Shown: positions 7,648-17,968, numbered from the stretch's first letter. The stretch: DNA of 64,000 nt from Opitutia bacterium (GCA_003142955.1 PLOH01000142.1:38308-102307), one strand, 5' to 3'. Notes: a model not told the origin generated them from the sequence alone. Translations and numbers: made by a program.

Positions 7648-10600
7648 TCAGCGCGCCACCTTCGGCGCGCAATTGCGGCGGATGGCGGCGGCAAGGCCGT
7701 CGAGCTTCAGCGGCTTGGTGACGTAGTCATTCATGCCGGCCGCGAGGCATATCTCGCGGTCTCCGAGAAGGGCATTGGCCGTGACGGCGACGATGGCGGG
7801 CTGGCGATCGGCCGCGAGGCGCCGGCGCAGCTCGCGCGTGGCCTCCAGACCGTCCATGACCGGCATCTGCAGGTCCATCATGACCAGATCGTAACTGCGT
7901 TCAACAAACGCGTTGACTGCCTCCGCTCCGTTGGCCACCGAATCCGCTTTGTACCCCAGCCGGGCGAGCAGGCTCAAGGCGACGTTGCGATTCACCGGGT
8001 TGTCTTCAACGAGCAGAATCTTGAGCGGGATCTCATCGCTCAACATCCGCTGGGCGCTGGCTGCCGGATCGGGCCGGGCGGCTGGAGGGCTGAACAGCGA
8101 ACGGATGGTCAGCAATAATGGCGCCGCCTTTAGCGGTTTGAGCAGATGCGCCGCCGGAGCCAGTTCTTGCAGCCAGGTACGGGGCATGGGGTCGCCGGCC
8201 GGCAAGAGCAAGAGCACGGGCAACTGCGGTTGCTGCCAGGCCGTGCGAAGCTCTTGGGCCAAATGCCGGCCCTCACCGTCCGGGAGGAACTGGTCGACGA
8301 TCAACAATGCGGGCGGTTCGCCATGCAGCAACTGTGCCCGGGCCATGTGGGCCGACTCCATCACCACACACGAGAGTCCGGCCCCGGTCAGCGTAGAGGT
8401 TAGAAAATGTCGGTTGATGTCGTGGTTGTCGACCACCCACACCAGGCGGCCGCGCAGCGGAGGCGGAAGCTCTTCGCGTGCCAGTTCGGTCGGCGGAAAG
8501 GCGGGCTGGGTGGGAATCGCCACCGTGAAGACCGAGCCCAGCCCCGGCTCGCTTTGGACCCCGATCGTCCCACCCATGAGTTCGCTGAGCCGCCGGCTGA
8601 TGGCGAGCCCGAGGCCGGTGCCACCATATTTCCGGGTGGTCGAGGAGTCCACCTGCGAGAACGGCCGGAAGAGCCGGTGTCGCTTCTCCGTCGGGATGCC
8701 AACTCCACTGTCGCGCACCGCAATGGCCAGCCAGAAGGTTTCGCCGGCCGGGATCGGGGCACGCGAACCCGGAAATGGGGCCGGCGCAGGCGCGTCCCGC
8801 TTCTCCAGCTCGGGTGCGTTCGTCCGGCTCACCTCAACGGACACAGAACCTTTCGGGGTGAACTTAATGGCGTTGTTGACGAGGTTGACGATAATCTGCC
8901 GCAGGCGGGCGGCATCGCCGAGGATCCAGGCCGGCACATCGGCGTTGACGAAGTACGCCAGATCAATGCGTTTGACCGCTGCCGGAACGGCGAAAAGGTC
9001 CAATGCCTCCTCCAGGCAGATCGCCAGCTCGAACGGGTGTTGCTCGAGGTCCATCCGGCCAGATTCGATCTTTGAGAAATCGAGGATGTCATTGATGATG
9101 GACAGCAGCGAATCACCGCTTGCCCGGATGGTGTTCAAGCATTCGCGCTGGTCGGTCGTGAGCGGAGTATCAAGGAGCAGGCTGGTCATCCCGATCACGC
9201 CATTCATCGGCGTGCGGATCTCGTGGCTCATCGACGCCAGAAACTCCGATTTGGCGCGCGAAGCCGCATCGGCCTCTTCCTTGGCGTTGCGCAGATGCTG
9301 TTCCGTCTCCACCTGGGCGGTGATATCGACCATCATCGCGATAAAATTCTCGACGTCGCCGGCCTCGGCGCGCACGGGCTGCAGATCGAGGTGAAGATGG
9401 CAGTGCCGGCCGGCCCGCGTCTGGCAGCTGAGATCGGCGTTGAACGAAACCCCGCGCTGAAGGGCGTCGTGCAGACGGGAGGCGGTCGATGGATCGGTGT
9501 CCGGTCCCACCAGCAAAGCGGTGAGTTCGCGGCCAACGATTTCCGCGAGGCTGAAATTGAAGAGCCGCACGACGCTCTCGTTCACCCACTCGAGCCGGCC
9601 GGCGGCGTCGGTAATGGCCACCAGGTTGTCGGTGCTGCTCGCGACGAGCGAGAGCTTGCGCGTCGCAGCCTGGCTGGCCCGCAAAGCCTGTTCGGCCCGC
9701 CGGCGCTCCTCGTTTTCCGCCAGCAGTTGTGCGTTGGCCTGTTCGGCGGCGCGCCGCCGCATTCCCCCGATCCGGGCCAGATGAGTCACCGCACCAAGCA
9801 CCAGACTCAGCCCGAGGCCAAGGGTGGTGAACAGCTCGGGAAAGTAGCGGCGTCCCTGTTCCAGAGTGGCGGCCGCCGGGGAAAGACTGATGCGAATTCG
9901 CTGGTTGAACAGATTGAAGACCGACTCCTCGCGCAGGTCCTGGCGGACAGGGCCGGAGGGGAATTCTTCGGATATCCGCTGGCCGTCGACATCGATCGTG
10001 ATGGCATACAGAGCCGGCAGGTGAAGGCGGCTTTGAACCGCTTCAATCATGGCTGGGTAGGAAAACTCGCCCAGGAGCGCCTGCCGGTTTGATGCGTTGG
10101 GCGCAGGCAACGGCGCGCACATCAGGAAACCCTGGCCGGCGAGCGGCAGTTGGGTCAGGCCGGAGAACGCCGGTCGACCTGTCGCCCGCACCTGCTCGAT
10201 GAGCTTCCAATGCAGCGGATCGGTCCGGTGATCATAGCCGAGAAGGTATTCATTGCCGGCGCGGGGAAAGAACCAGGCGGACCGTCCGGATTCATCGACC
10301 CAGGTCAGCGAGCGAAGCGCAGGGAAATTCTCGCGATAGGCCGCGCCGTCCTGGTCGCGCAGGGCGTCCGTAACCTGGCCGGCCCGCGTCCAGCGCGCGG
10401 CCATGTGCTGAAGAGCCTGCGCCTCATTGTCCAGTTCGAGGTTCAGAACCGTGGCAACGTTGTTGATGGCAAGCTGGGTGGTCGACCGGATAAACCCCGC
10501 TTCGCGATCACGCAACGCGGCGGCGAATAGCAGCGTCAGGGTGGCGCCGATTGCCACCACTGGCACGGACAGCCAGCCCGGCACGCCTTCCGCACGATCA

Positions 10601-11232
10601 AACTCGCGACGCCAGTGACCGCTCAGGAGAAGGACTCCAAAAAGCGAGCAACACACGGCCGCCAGCGGACTGGGCCGCAGGACGGGATACAGGCCGGACC
10701 CTTCGGAGAGTCCGAGAATCCGACCGACCAATGGCGCCAGGCCGATCGAAATGGTCAGTGACGCGCCCAGTACGATACCCAAGGCACGCCATCGCGCCAG
10801 CTGGGGAAATTTGAACAACAAGACGCAGAGGCCGGCAGTCAGGAGCGCGAGTGCAGTGAGCCCTGGCATTCGGCTGGGTGGCGCGGAGTCGATCGCAGTT
10901 TGTAGCGGCGCGAACAACTCCTCCAGACGCAGATTCCGGCCGGTGGCGAGCTGGAAAAGCGTAATGAGACCAATCCCTGCCGGCACCACGGCCAGCCAGG
11001 CGAGCCGGCCGGTCTTCGATTCCAAGGCCAGCAACGAAACACCCAGCAGGCAGACGCTCAGCGCCGTGTCCAAAGGCATCGGCGGATCGCCGGCTGGAAG
11101 CTGCAGAACAGCATTGATCCATGGCTCCTGGCCTGCCAGCACAACCAGTCCGATCAGGACCAGCACGCTGCTGCCGAGGACGGAGGCGCGGTTCAGCCAG
11201 TCGCGGGCGGCAGTGGAGGAGGAGCGGAGCAT
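7648..11232 (-). CDS. Membrane hybrid sensor histidine kinase (multi-TM - CHASE - PAS - HisKA - HATPase - REC - REC)
   Basis: A 1194-residue kinase. Residues 1-260 hold about seven hydrophobic segments. Residues about 265-440 form an extracytoplasmic CHASE-type domain (AGFIRSTTQLAINN, LRSLTWVDESGRSAWFFP), closed by another TM near 465-490. A short coiled coil leads to a PAS domain (525-650). HisKA has SMSHEIRTPMNGVIGM with His670. The ATPase shows NLVNNAIKFTPKGS, VRDSGVGIP and YGGTGLGLAISRRL. Two receivers follow: the first is divergent (LLIVDQFLPDGEG), the second canonical (ILLVEDNPVNRNVA, MMDLQMPVMDG with Asp1120, VTKPLK). No HPt domain is seen, so phosphorelay must use a separate protein. 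It is convergent with the sulfatase-like gene. Confidence 0.92.
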   Translation of the reverse strand: MLRSSSTAARDWLNRASVLGSSVLVLIGLVVLAGQEPWINAVLQLPAGDPPMPLDTALSVCLLGVSLLALESKTGRLAWLAVVPAGIGLITLFQLATGRNLRLEELFAPLQTAIDSAPPSRMPGLTALALLTAGLCVLLFKFPQLARWRALGIVLGASLTISIGLAPLVGRILGLSEGSGLYPVLRPSPLAAVCCSLFGVLLLSGHWRREFDRAEGVPGWLSVPVVAIGATLTLLFAAALRDREAGFIRSTTQLAINNVATVLNLELDNEAQALQHMAARWTRAGQVTDALRDQDGAAYRENFPALRSLTWVDESGRSAWFFPRAGNEYLLGYDHRTDPLHWKLIEQVRATGRPAFSGLTQLPLAGQGFLMCAPLPAPNASNRQALLGEFSYPAMIEAVQSRLHLPALYAITIDVDGQRISEEFPSGPVRQDLREESVFNLFNQRIRISLSPAAATLEQGRRYFPELFTTLGLGLSLVLGAVTHLARIGGMRRRAAEQANAQLLAENEERRRAEQALRASQAATRKLSLVASSTDNLVAITDAAGRLEWVNESVVRLFNFSLAEIVGRELTALLVGPDTDPSTASRLHDALQRGVSFNADLSCQTRAGRHCHLHLDLQPVRAEAGDVENFIAMMVDITAQVETEQHLRNAKEEADAASRAKSEFLASMSHEIRTPMNGVIGMTSLLLDTPLTTDQRECLNTIRASGDSLLSIINDILDFSKIESGRMDLEQHPFELAICLEEALDLFAVPAAVKRIDLAYFVNADVPAWILGDAARLRQIIVNLVNNAIKFTPKGSVSVEVSRTNAPELEKRDAPAPAPFPGSRAPIPAGETFWLAIAVRDSGVGIPTEKRHRLFRPFSQVDSSTTRKYGGTGLGLAISRRLSELMGGTIGVQSEPGLGSVFTVAIPTQPAFPPTELAREELPPPLRGRLVWVVDNHDINRHFLTSTLTGAGLSCVVMESAHMARAQLLHGEPPALLIVDQFLPDGEGRHLAQELRTAWQQPQLPVLLLLPAGDPMPRTWLQELAPAAHLLKPLKAAPLLLTIRSLFSPPAARPDPAASAQRMLSDEIPLKILLVEDNPVNRNVALSLLARLGYKADSVANGAEAVNAFVERSYDLVMMDLQMPVMDGLEATRELRRRLAADRQPAIVAVTANALLGDREICLAAGMNDYVTKPLKLDGLAAAIRRNCAPKVAR

Positions 11233-11341
11233 GGCGGTGACCGGGAGGCTAGGCGTGGGAGCAAGGCCGGAGCAAAGGATTTTTCATCGCGAAGAACCGG
11301 CACGGGATTGGTAGCCGGAGTCGGCGATCCTGGCTTTGGAG

Positions 11342-14146
11342 CTACGGAGATTTTTCCGGCGCCGCCGGTGGCGGAGCGGGCGGCGGCGTTCCGTTTGGGG
11401 CGATTGGGCCGCTGTTGAGCGGGCGGGTGATGGCACGCAGGAGGCTGGTCGGCCCGAACGCAAAGGCCCACGATGGTTTTTCCAATGCTCCGGTGAGCTT
11501 CAGCTCAAGCACATTGGAAAGCGGCGTGAGCAGGGCGCCGAGCGCGTCGGCCACGACGAACTTGCTTTCCTGCAGGGGGTAGATGCGGGCGTTGAAGTCG
11601 AGCGTTTTGGTTTCGAGCAGATACTCGCCCTTGGCATCAATCGAAGCGCGCGGGCCCTGCAATTTGACCTGCGGAAAGACCAGCTTGCTGCCGTCGATCC
11701 GGAAACTCGCCTGGGCGCTGTCGAGGCGCAGCGAAGTGAAGCCGAGCAGGGTCTTGCTCAACAGTTCGGAGAGCTGTCCGAACAGATGGATTTTGCCGAG
11801 CTCCTGCCCGGCGACCGTCAACTGCCCGTCGCCATGGAAACTGAACGGCTCCCCGAGCCGGCCGGAAGCGGTCAGCCGGCCATCGAGGTGGCCGCTCGAG
11901 GCGCGGCGCAACAAATGCTCGGCGGGCCGGTCTGAGCCCGCTGGTTTCCCAGCGGATTGAAGCTCATCAATGAGAGTGATGACACGGCCCAGGTCGGCCC
12001 CGCCCAGCTTTGCGTCAAAGGCGACGGTGCGCGTGTCGCGCGGCCCCTCGATCCGCGCCCAGCCCGTGGCCGCGCCGCCGGCGAACCCCACCTCGATGTC
12101 CTGCAGATCCAGATCGCTGTCGTGGTAGTTCGCGGAGAACTTCATCGTGTCCAGGGGAAAACCGTGCAAGGTCACGCGGCGGTTTGCCGCCACCGTAAAA
12201 TGCATCTGCATGCGGGGTCCGCCGGGTGCGCCAGGGCCGTCAAAATGACCGGCCACGCGCACGGTGGGAGGGTCGGCAAACTGGAACGGAGCAGCCAGCG
12301 CGGTGCCGGCCGGACCATACAGCCGGGCGCACTCGGCCAGATCGAGGTCGGACACGGCTTCGAACTCCAGCGTGCGGTACGTCGAATTCGCGGAATCGAC
12401 GGTGACGGTGAACGAGCCTTGGCCGGAATGGCCTGCGCGTTCGGCCTTGAATTCGGACACCTCAAAGTAGTCAGGTCGGAAGAAGAGGGTTGTCCGCACC
12501 CGGTCGAATGGCACCCCGCGAATGCCCGGCTGGGCCGCATCGGCCTGGCAGAAGACGGCGGATTCCTGCGCCGTCCCCCATCGACCGGCGACATCAACGT
12601 CCGCAACCGGCGGCGCCGCTGCGAAGTCAAAGCCGCGCCAGAAACGCGGCCACCACCCGGTGAACCAGCCCGAGATGTCGAGCGGACGCAGATGACCGTG
12701 CAGCAGAAATCGGTACTCGTTGGTGGCCGTGTCCATCGCATAGGATCCGTAGGCCGCGTTGCCGCCCTGGAACAGCGTGAGGTCCGTGACGTTGAGGCCG
12801 TGGCCGTCGTAGACAATGTGTCCGCCCGCGGCGTCGATCGCGACGTCGTGGGCGATAGCGTGGCGAACGGAGATATCGCCCTCGGTGCGCGCCAGTTTCC
12901 AACCTCCCGCGAGATCGATCCAGGCTCGCAGCGACGCCGGCTCGCTCAGGGTCACCCATTTGGCCGCCTTCAGCCCGAACCGGGCGGCGGCGAGGCGCAG
13001 CAGTTCCGGCCCCAGCGACGCGGAGAGATCGATCCTCCCATCGCCCCGGCGGGTGTCCACGTCGGCGCGCGCCGTCAGAGGTGATCCACCGGCCTGCAGC
13101 ATGACATTGCCCTGGACTCGGGGCCACTCCGCCACCGTCAGTTCAGCAGCCGGGGCGGCAAAGGAGAGGCCCAAGACACTGCCTCCCGCTGCGGTCAGCC
13201 GCGCCAAAAGTGGCGTAAACACAAAACGGTCAGGGATGAGCAAACCTGAAAGAACGGCGTGCAGACGAGCCACCTGCGCCTGTTGTTTCCAATCCACCCG
13301 CTCGGCATCAATCATCACCTCGGTGGCCACCGGCGTGTCGCCCAACAACGGGAAAACCATCCTGGCCCGGCCTGACTGCACCGTGCAGGAAGCTTCGGGA
13401 TGGGAGGAGTCGACCAGGAGCTCGGCCTCGACGAGGGCGCCGGAATTCGGCGTCGGGGTGAGCGTCAACTGCAGGCGTGGGTCCTCCAGGGACTCGATTT
13501 GAGGCCGGAGCGCGATGAGCTTGCGGCCCGACCTGAGGCAGCGCTCGATCACCAGGTCAAGCAACTGCATTGAACCGGGCCGGGATTGGATCCCCGGGGG
13601 GAGGTGAAACCGACCGTGGCTCGTGACCGCCACCCCGGCGACGCGAAAGGTGCAGACTGCGATGTGATAGTCGGATCGTTGCGCCTGAAACACGCCATCG
13701 AGGTCGCTCACGACCGCTTCATCGGTGCCGGATGGCGACAACATCGCGGGCACCCGCAGGTCGACGCCGGTGAGGCGGATTTCATGCACCCGAACCTCAC
13801 CGACCAGCAGCGGCAGGAAATCCAGGCTGGCGTACGCAGCGCGGATCGTGACGAGCGGCACCGTCCGATCGGGACCGAAAAGCTGGACCTGCTCGAACAG
13901 CACCCGTCCGGTGGGATCAAAGATCGCGCGGCCGAAACGCGCCGTGATCTCAGAGGCCGCCAGTCGGCGTTCAATGGCGCGTAGGGCGAAGTCAGGCAGT
14001 TCCAGCTCGCGGCGCGTCACGACCCAGACCTGCAGTCCTAGTCCGGCGATCAACACCAGCCAGACTACCCAGCTAGCGACCAACAGCGCTGCGGAGGTGC
14101 ACCAGCGCAAACCAAACCATAGTGACCGCTTCAGGCTCATGGGCAT
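11342..14146 (-). CDS. AsmA/YhdP-like inner-membrane-anchored protein
   Basis: A 934-residue protein with one N-terminal membrane helix (about 15-38, SAALLVASWVVWLVLIAGLG) and a very long periplasmic beta-rich body made of repeating hydrophobic strands. The C-terminal part (about 790-905) matches the AsmA-like C-terminal domain pattern: DGQLTVAGQELGKIHLFGQL, FRIDGSKLVFPQVKLQGPRA, LLTPLSNVLELKLTGALEKP. Members of this family form bridge-like grooves thought to move phospholipid between membranes. The tail is Pro/Ala-rich. It lies 94 bp after the DUF4340 gene on the same strand, so it may belong to that operon. Two ATGs (14146, 14140) are possible. Confidence 0.75.
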   Translation of the reverse strand: MPMSLKRSLWFGLRWCTSAALLVASWVVWLVLIAGLGLQVWVVTRRELELPDFALRAIERRLAASEITARFGRAIFDPTGRVLFEQVQLFGPDRTVPLVTIRAAYASLDFLPLLVGEVRVHEIRLTGVDLRVPAMLSPSGTDEAVVSDLDGVFQAQRSDYHIAVCTFRVAGVAVTSHGRFHLPPGIQSRPGSMQLLDLVIERCLRSGRKLIALRPQIESLEDPRLQLTLTPTPNSGALVEAELLVDSSHPEASCTVQSGRARMVFPLLGDTPVATEVMIDAERVDWKQQAQVARLHAVLSGLLIPDRFVFTPLLARLTAAGGSVLGLSFAAPAAELTVAEWPRVQGNVMLQAGGSPLTARADVDTRRGDGRIDLSASLGPELLRLAAARFGLKAAKWVTLSEPASLRAWIDLAGGWKLARTEGDISVRHAIAHDVAIDAAGGHIVYDGHGLNVTDLTLFQGGNAAYGSYAMDTATNEYRFLLHGHLRPLDISGWFTGWWPRFWRGFDFAAAPPVADVDVAGRWGTAQESAVFCQADAAQPGIRGVPFDRVRTTLFFRPDYFEVSEFKAERAGHSGQGSFTVTVDSANSTYRTLEFEAVSDLDLAECARLYGPAGTALAAPFQFADPPTVRVAGHFDGPGAPGGPRMQMHFTVAANRRVTLHGFPLDTMKFSANYHDSDLDLQDIEVGFAGGAATGWARIEGPRDTRTVAFDAKLGGADLGRVITLIDELQSAGKPAGSDRPAEHLLRRASSGHLDGRLTASGRLGEPFSFHGDGQLTVAGQELGKIHLFGQLSELLSKTLLGFTSLRLDSAQASFRIDGSKLVFPQVKLQGPRASIDAKGEYLLETKTLDFNARIYPLQESKFVVADALGALLTPLSNVLELKLTGALEKPSWAFAFGPTSLLRAITRPLNSGPIAPNGTPPPAPPPAAPEKSP

Positions 14147-14240
14147 GGTTTTGGCGGCGGAAATTCCCTCGTGATGGTCAAAGGCTCCATTCCTTCCCTT
14201 AGTGGCGCCGGAGGGCGTCGCAACAGCGTCCGCATCCCCG

Positions 14241-16298
14241 TCAATGCCCGGCCGGTTTTGCGGCCTCGACGGCGGCCGGCGCGGGCGAGGGAGGCATCGG
14301 CTCCCTTGGGCCGTGAGTCAGCGTGAAAAGAGCGTCGAGCAGCTTCTGATCGGCTTCAAAAACCACGTTGAAACCGGGCGAGCCGGCAAACTGCGTGCCG
14401 CCGCCGGTGCGTTCGGTAAGAAACAAGGTGATCGCGTCGGTCTGGCCCCCGGTGCCTCCGACGAGGGAGATCGTCGCTTCGAGGGCATACTTCCACGGAC
14501 GCATTTCGCCGCCGATCTCCACCGCGGGCGGGAACGAGTCGAGGACGAAATCCTTGGCCCGCAGACTGCCCAGTTGGTCCAGCAGGACCAGCAGCGCGGT
14601 CCGCTTCGCTTCCGGTTCCTTGGCGAGGGCTTGATTCCAGGTTTCACCGTCGGCCAGCCGGCGGGCGAAGATCTCAGTCTTGGTCGTCGCGTCTTTGAGG
14701 GAGAGGGCGGTGATCCGGGCGCCGGCGGGGAGCTCGCGCAGCAGGCGGCTCCGATAATAGTTCACGGTCACCGGCGATTCTCGCAGGATATCAGGGTCGA
14801 CGAGATACACGAAGGGCTCATTGGCGAGTTTGGCCCGGGCGAGACCGTCGCGCTCATTGGCGACACCGATCAGCAGGGTGGCCGAGGAGGATAGTGCGGC
14901 GGCGGAGCCACCTTCGGCAAAGGCACCTTTCGTGGAGAAGTTGAGCGTAATCTCACGTTCGGGACGGTTGAAGCCCCAGTTCTCGAGTTCGATATTCTGG
15001 GGGGCGTCGCGGAGGAACTTGAGCGCCTGGAGCGAACTGAGCTTCTCGATGATCCGCTGGACCAGCGGGAGCTCAGCGGGCAGCGTTTGGGGCGCCTGAT
15101 TGGCCGCGTGGGTGACGATCTGCCACGGGTCGTTCTGTTGGGGCTGCCCGGGGTTTCCGAGTCGCTGGAGGGTCAGTTCGGGCCGGTTCGGCGCGACCAG
15201 CGTAAGGGAGGTGAGCGCGCGCGGATCGAAGCTGAGCAGGTGTTTGTCCCGCAGTTCCTCCTGGGAGTTGCGCAGCGTGGTAAAAAGCCTGTCGGGGAAC
15301 TGGACGGTGAAGACCGGCGCCCGGTCGTCCATCTTGGCATAATACTCAGTGGCCGGTTCGGACGGCGTCTCCTCCGTCGCCGATTTGACGGCGGCAGCCG
15401 CTTCACTGGCGGGCACCGGACTGCCCAGCAAGAGTGTCTCGCGGCGGCCGTTGCCCTCGAGCGTAAGACGGAACGCGGGATTGTTGAGTCCGGTCCGGTC
15501 GGGTGCAGGCACTGTCGCGGCGTCGAGAAAAGACCGGGTGTGAAGCCCGTTCAGGGCATTGATGGCGAGTTCCACTTGAATCCGGTCTGCCCGCGCGAGG
15601 ATGGGCGCTTCAAACAACCAGCGGGACCCGTCGCGGCGCAGGCGGCTCCGGAGGTTGGTGGGCGCGCCGGTCTGGAGATTGAACGAACGCACTTCGAAGA
15701 GCGGGATGCTGAATATTGTGTCGGCTTGCAACTGGCTCAGGGTCAGCGCGAGGCTGTCGGCCAGACTGCGACTCACGACATGGATGCGCTTGCCGTCGGG
15801 CGACAGCACATAGAGGCGGTTGCCCACCTTGGTCGCATCCCCGACGCGCAGCGTGACGGTCTTGAGCTGGACAGGGGCGGCATGCTCAACGGGGCCATTG
15901 TCCACGCCGGCGGTGAAGGTGAGTGTGATCTGGGGCTTGTCGAGGCCGTAATCGGCCAGCGAAAGGCCGCTCTTGGCAAGGTCTTTGACGAGGAAGCTCG
16001 TAAAGTGGTTGAGCAACATCAACTCATTGAGAATCCGGCTGACGGCATGCGGGTTGGCGGGCCACTCGGTGGGTTTGGTGATCATCCAACCGTCCGGTTT
16101 TTTCTCGAGCCGGACCGGTGCGGCGAAGTGGCCCCCGGTGATCTCCAAAGACTGGATCGTAGCGGCCTCCGGGCCGAGGACGCGGGTCCGGCTTTCTTCC
16201 CACAATGCGTCGGTTCGCCACCGGTGCACGAAGGTGAAGATGGAGAAAAAGAGAACAACATTCATCAACAACAGCACGAGAGTGACTTTGGTGCGCAT
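14241..16298 (-). CDS. DUF4340 domain protein of a Gld-type ABC system
   Basis: A 685-residue protein with one N-terminal membrane helix (TLVLLLMNVVLFFSIFTFVH) followed by an extracytoplasmic domain. The motif PVRLEKKPDGWMITKPTEWPANPHAVSRIL and repeats such as LADYGLDKPQITLTF are characteristic of DUF4340, whose members consistently follow GldG-like genes. The C-terminus ends in a Pro/Ala-rich stretch. The function is unknown; by context it is a periplasmic partner of the ABC transporter encoded upstream (16469-19797). The gap to the GldG-like gene (170 bp) is unusually large for this operon and holds an inverted repeat of the CTGAAGG type. Confidence 0.85.
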   Translation of the reverse strand: MRTKVTLVLLLMNVVLFFSIFTFVHRWRTDALWEESRTRVLGPEAATIQSLEITGGHFAAPVRLEKKPDGWMITKPTEWPANPHAVSRILNELMLLNHFTSFLVKDLAKSGLSLADYGLDKPQITLTFTAGVDNGPVEHAAPVQLKTVTLRVGDATKVGNRLYVLSPDGKRIHVVSRSLADSLALTLSQLQADTIFSIPLFEVRSFNLQTGAPTNLRSRLRRDGSRWLFEAPILARADRIQVELAINALNGLHTRSFLDAATVPAPDRTGLNNPAFRLTLEGNGRRETLLLGSPVPASEAAAAVKSATEETPSEPATEYYAKMDDRAPVFTVQFPDRLFTTLRNSQEELRDKHLLSFDPRALTSLTLVAPNRPELTLQRLGNPGQPQQNDPWQIVTHAANQAPQTLPAELPLVQRIIEKLSSLQALKFLRDAPQNIELENWGFNRPEREITLNFSTKGAFAEGGSAAALSSSATLLIGVANERDGLARAKLANEPFVYLVDPDILRESPVTVNYYRSRLLRELPAGARITALSLKDATTKTEIFARRLADGETWNQALAKEPEAKRTALLVLLDQLGSLRAKDFVLDSFPPAVEIGGEMRPWKYALEATISLVGGTGGQTDAITLFLTERTGGGTQFAGSPGFNVVFEADQKLLDALFTLTHGPREPMPPSPAPAAVEAAKPAGH

Positions 16299-16303
16299 GA
16301 AGA

Positions 16304-16468
16304 AAAGGGCTGAAAACCTGAAGGACTTAAGGCTGAAGAACGGAAGCGGGGAAAGTGGTGCGATTCGAGAAGCTGACCGTCAGGGGCGAAGGCAGATACC
16401 GGCTGGTCGATGTGGGTTAAGCGGTGACAGTGTTCAATCTTTCAGACCTTCAGCCTTTCAGTTTTTTC
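16304..16468. repeat. Inverted-repeat spacer with CTGAAGG-type units
   Basis: The intergenic gap between the GldG-like and DUF4340 genes begins with degenerate tandem units (GGGCTGAAAACCTGAAGGAC, then GGCTGAAG, about 16308-16339). It ends with complementary units (CTTTCAGACCTTCAGCC and TTTCAG, about 16440-16461). The arms can form an imperfect stem around about 100 nt of unrelated sequence. The layout resembles the ACCGGAGA element at 6805-6942, although the unit sequence differs. Its right arm abuts the stop codon of the GldG-like gene. Confidence 0.5.
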
Positions 16469-17959
16469 TCAGCGGCGGCGCGTCCAAAAGACCAGCAGGC
16501 CGAGCAGGCCGACCGCGCCCGGCAGGGCAAAGAGGAGACCCAGCCGGAGTTTGGCGAGCTGCTCCTGGGAAAGGGACAGCCGGAAATGTTCGATCGGTCG
16601 CGGCGGAAAATGAAGCTGGGTGTCGCGATCCACGGCCCAGTTGATGGCGTTGAGCGAGAGCGCCTGGCACCCGGTGTCCGCCAGGCGGCGGTTGGAGAAT
16701 ATGTCCCCGGTTCCAATCACGACCAAGCGCCCTCCCGGCACGCTGAGCGGCAGGGAGCCGGGGCTGACCCGTTCCGACGCCACCATTACTCCCAGCGGGC
16801 CGCGCAGATCAGATCCGGCGTCGAAAACGGGCGGCCGTTGCACGCGAAAACTGAATTCGCCCCAGGAACTGGCGGAGGAGGAGGCCAGGACGGAGACCCT
16901 GAGGGCGCGATCCGGCGGTCGGTCGGGATCGGGCCGGACCGAGCGGGGCAGGCTGATGCGCAACGGCAGATTATAGTCGACCAGGGATTTGGTGATGGGA
17001 TGGCTGGCATCGGGGCTGCGGATCATCAGGTCGCCGTTGTCGGCGACGAATTCGGGATTGGCGTCGCGGATCACATCGTCGTCGACGCGCACGCCCCAAT
17101 CCGAGAAGAGGTTGCCCAAGCCGCATTCGTGCCCGTAATCCAGTGTCAGAATGATGCGGCCGGCGCGGGTCGTTAGGTACTGCCGCAGCAACTCCTCTTC
17201 AAAGGGCTGGAAGCGTCCGGTCGGCGAACTGATCAAGATGAGATCCACGCCTTCCGGCACGCGGCGGGCAATGGAGAGATCGAGAGTCTCAAGGTCGAAA
17301 TTGCGGAGGCGGAGCTGCTCCCGTAACACTGACAGCCCGCGCACCGGACTCACGTCGGCCGTACTCATCTCGCCGTGGCCGGTCAGGAAGCAGATCTTGC
17401 TTCTTTCCGGTTTCGAGACGTCGAGGAGAGCGGCAGTGATGGTCTGTTCGCCCTTAAACGAGACCGGGCGGGCATGCTCGTATTCATAGAGCTCGCTGAG
17501 CGGCACGGTGCGGCGACTGCCGGGGGCACAGAGAAACAGGATCACGTCGGGTTGGTCGACCCCGAGAGCATCGGCCTCGCGCCGGTTCTTGTAGACGTCG
17601 AGGTAATCCACCTGGATGCGACCGTCGCGATCGACCTCGGAATCATGGTTGGTCGCGGTGATATAAACGTATTCACGGAGCAGATTCTGCACGTCCTGGT
17701 AGGCCTGGACCGCGAAGGCGTTGTCCGAATCCGGTGTTAGCGTGACGACAATGCGCACCGGGCGCTTGAGCTCCTGCAGATAGGAGACGGTTTCGGGCGA
17801 GAGCGAGTAGCGGCGGTGCTGGCTGAGGTCGAAGCGCCAGTGGTAATGGAGCGCCAGGAAGTTGAGTCCGCCAAAGAGCGTGAGAAAGAGGACCGCCTGC
17901 AGCACCAGGTTGGTGGTCCGAAGCCAGCGGGCGGCACGATAGCTCTCGATCGGCAGCAT
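16469..17959 (-). CDS. GldG-like ABC-type auxiliary protein
   Basis: A 496-residue membrane protein with an N-terminal helix (TTNLVLQAVLFLTLFGGLNF) and a C-terminal helix (LRLGLLFALPGAVGLLGLLVFW) ending in RRR, with a large extracytoplasmic domain between them. Sequence marks of the GldG/uncharacterised-transport family are FDLSQHRRYSLSPETVSYL, PVRIVVTLTP, VDYLDVYKNR, ICFLTGHGE and DLILISSPTGRF. In Bacteroidota GldG works with GldF and GldA in gliding and secretion. In Verrucomicrobiota the role is unproven. It follows the permease by 9 bp, so co-expression is very likely. Confidence 0.85.
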   Translation of the reverse strand: MLPIESYRAARWLRTTNLVLQAVLFLTLFGGLNFLALHYHWRFDLSQHRRYSLSPETVSYLQELKRPVRIVVTLTPDSDNAFAVQAYQDVQNLLREYVYITATNHDSEVDRDGRIQVDYLDVYKNRREADALGVDQPDVILFLCAPGSRRTVPLSELYEYEHARPVSFKGEQTITAALLDVSKPERSKICFLTGHGEMSTADVSPVRGLSVLREQLRLRNFDLETLDLSIARRVPEGVDLILISSPTGRFQPFEEELLRQYLTTRAGRIILTLDYGHECGLGNLFSDWGVRVDDDVIRDANPEFVADNGDLMIRSPDASHPITKSLVDYNLPLRISLPRSVRPDPDRPPDRALRVSVLASSSASSWGEFSFRVQRPPVFDAGSDLRGPLGVMVASERVSPGSLPLSVPGGRLVVIGTGDIFSNRRLADTGCQALSLNAINWAVDRDTQLHFPPRPIEHFRLSLSQEQLAKLRLGLLFALPGAVGLLGLLVFWTRRR

Positions 17960-17968
17960 AGGATCGCG

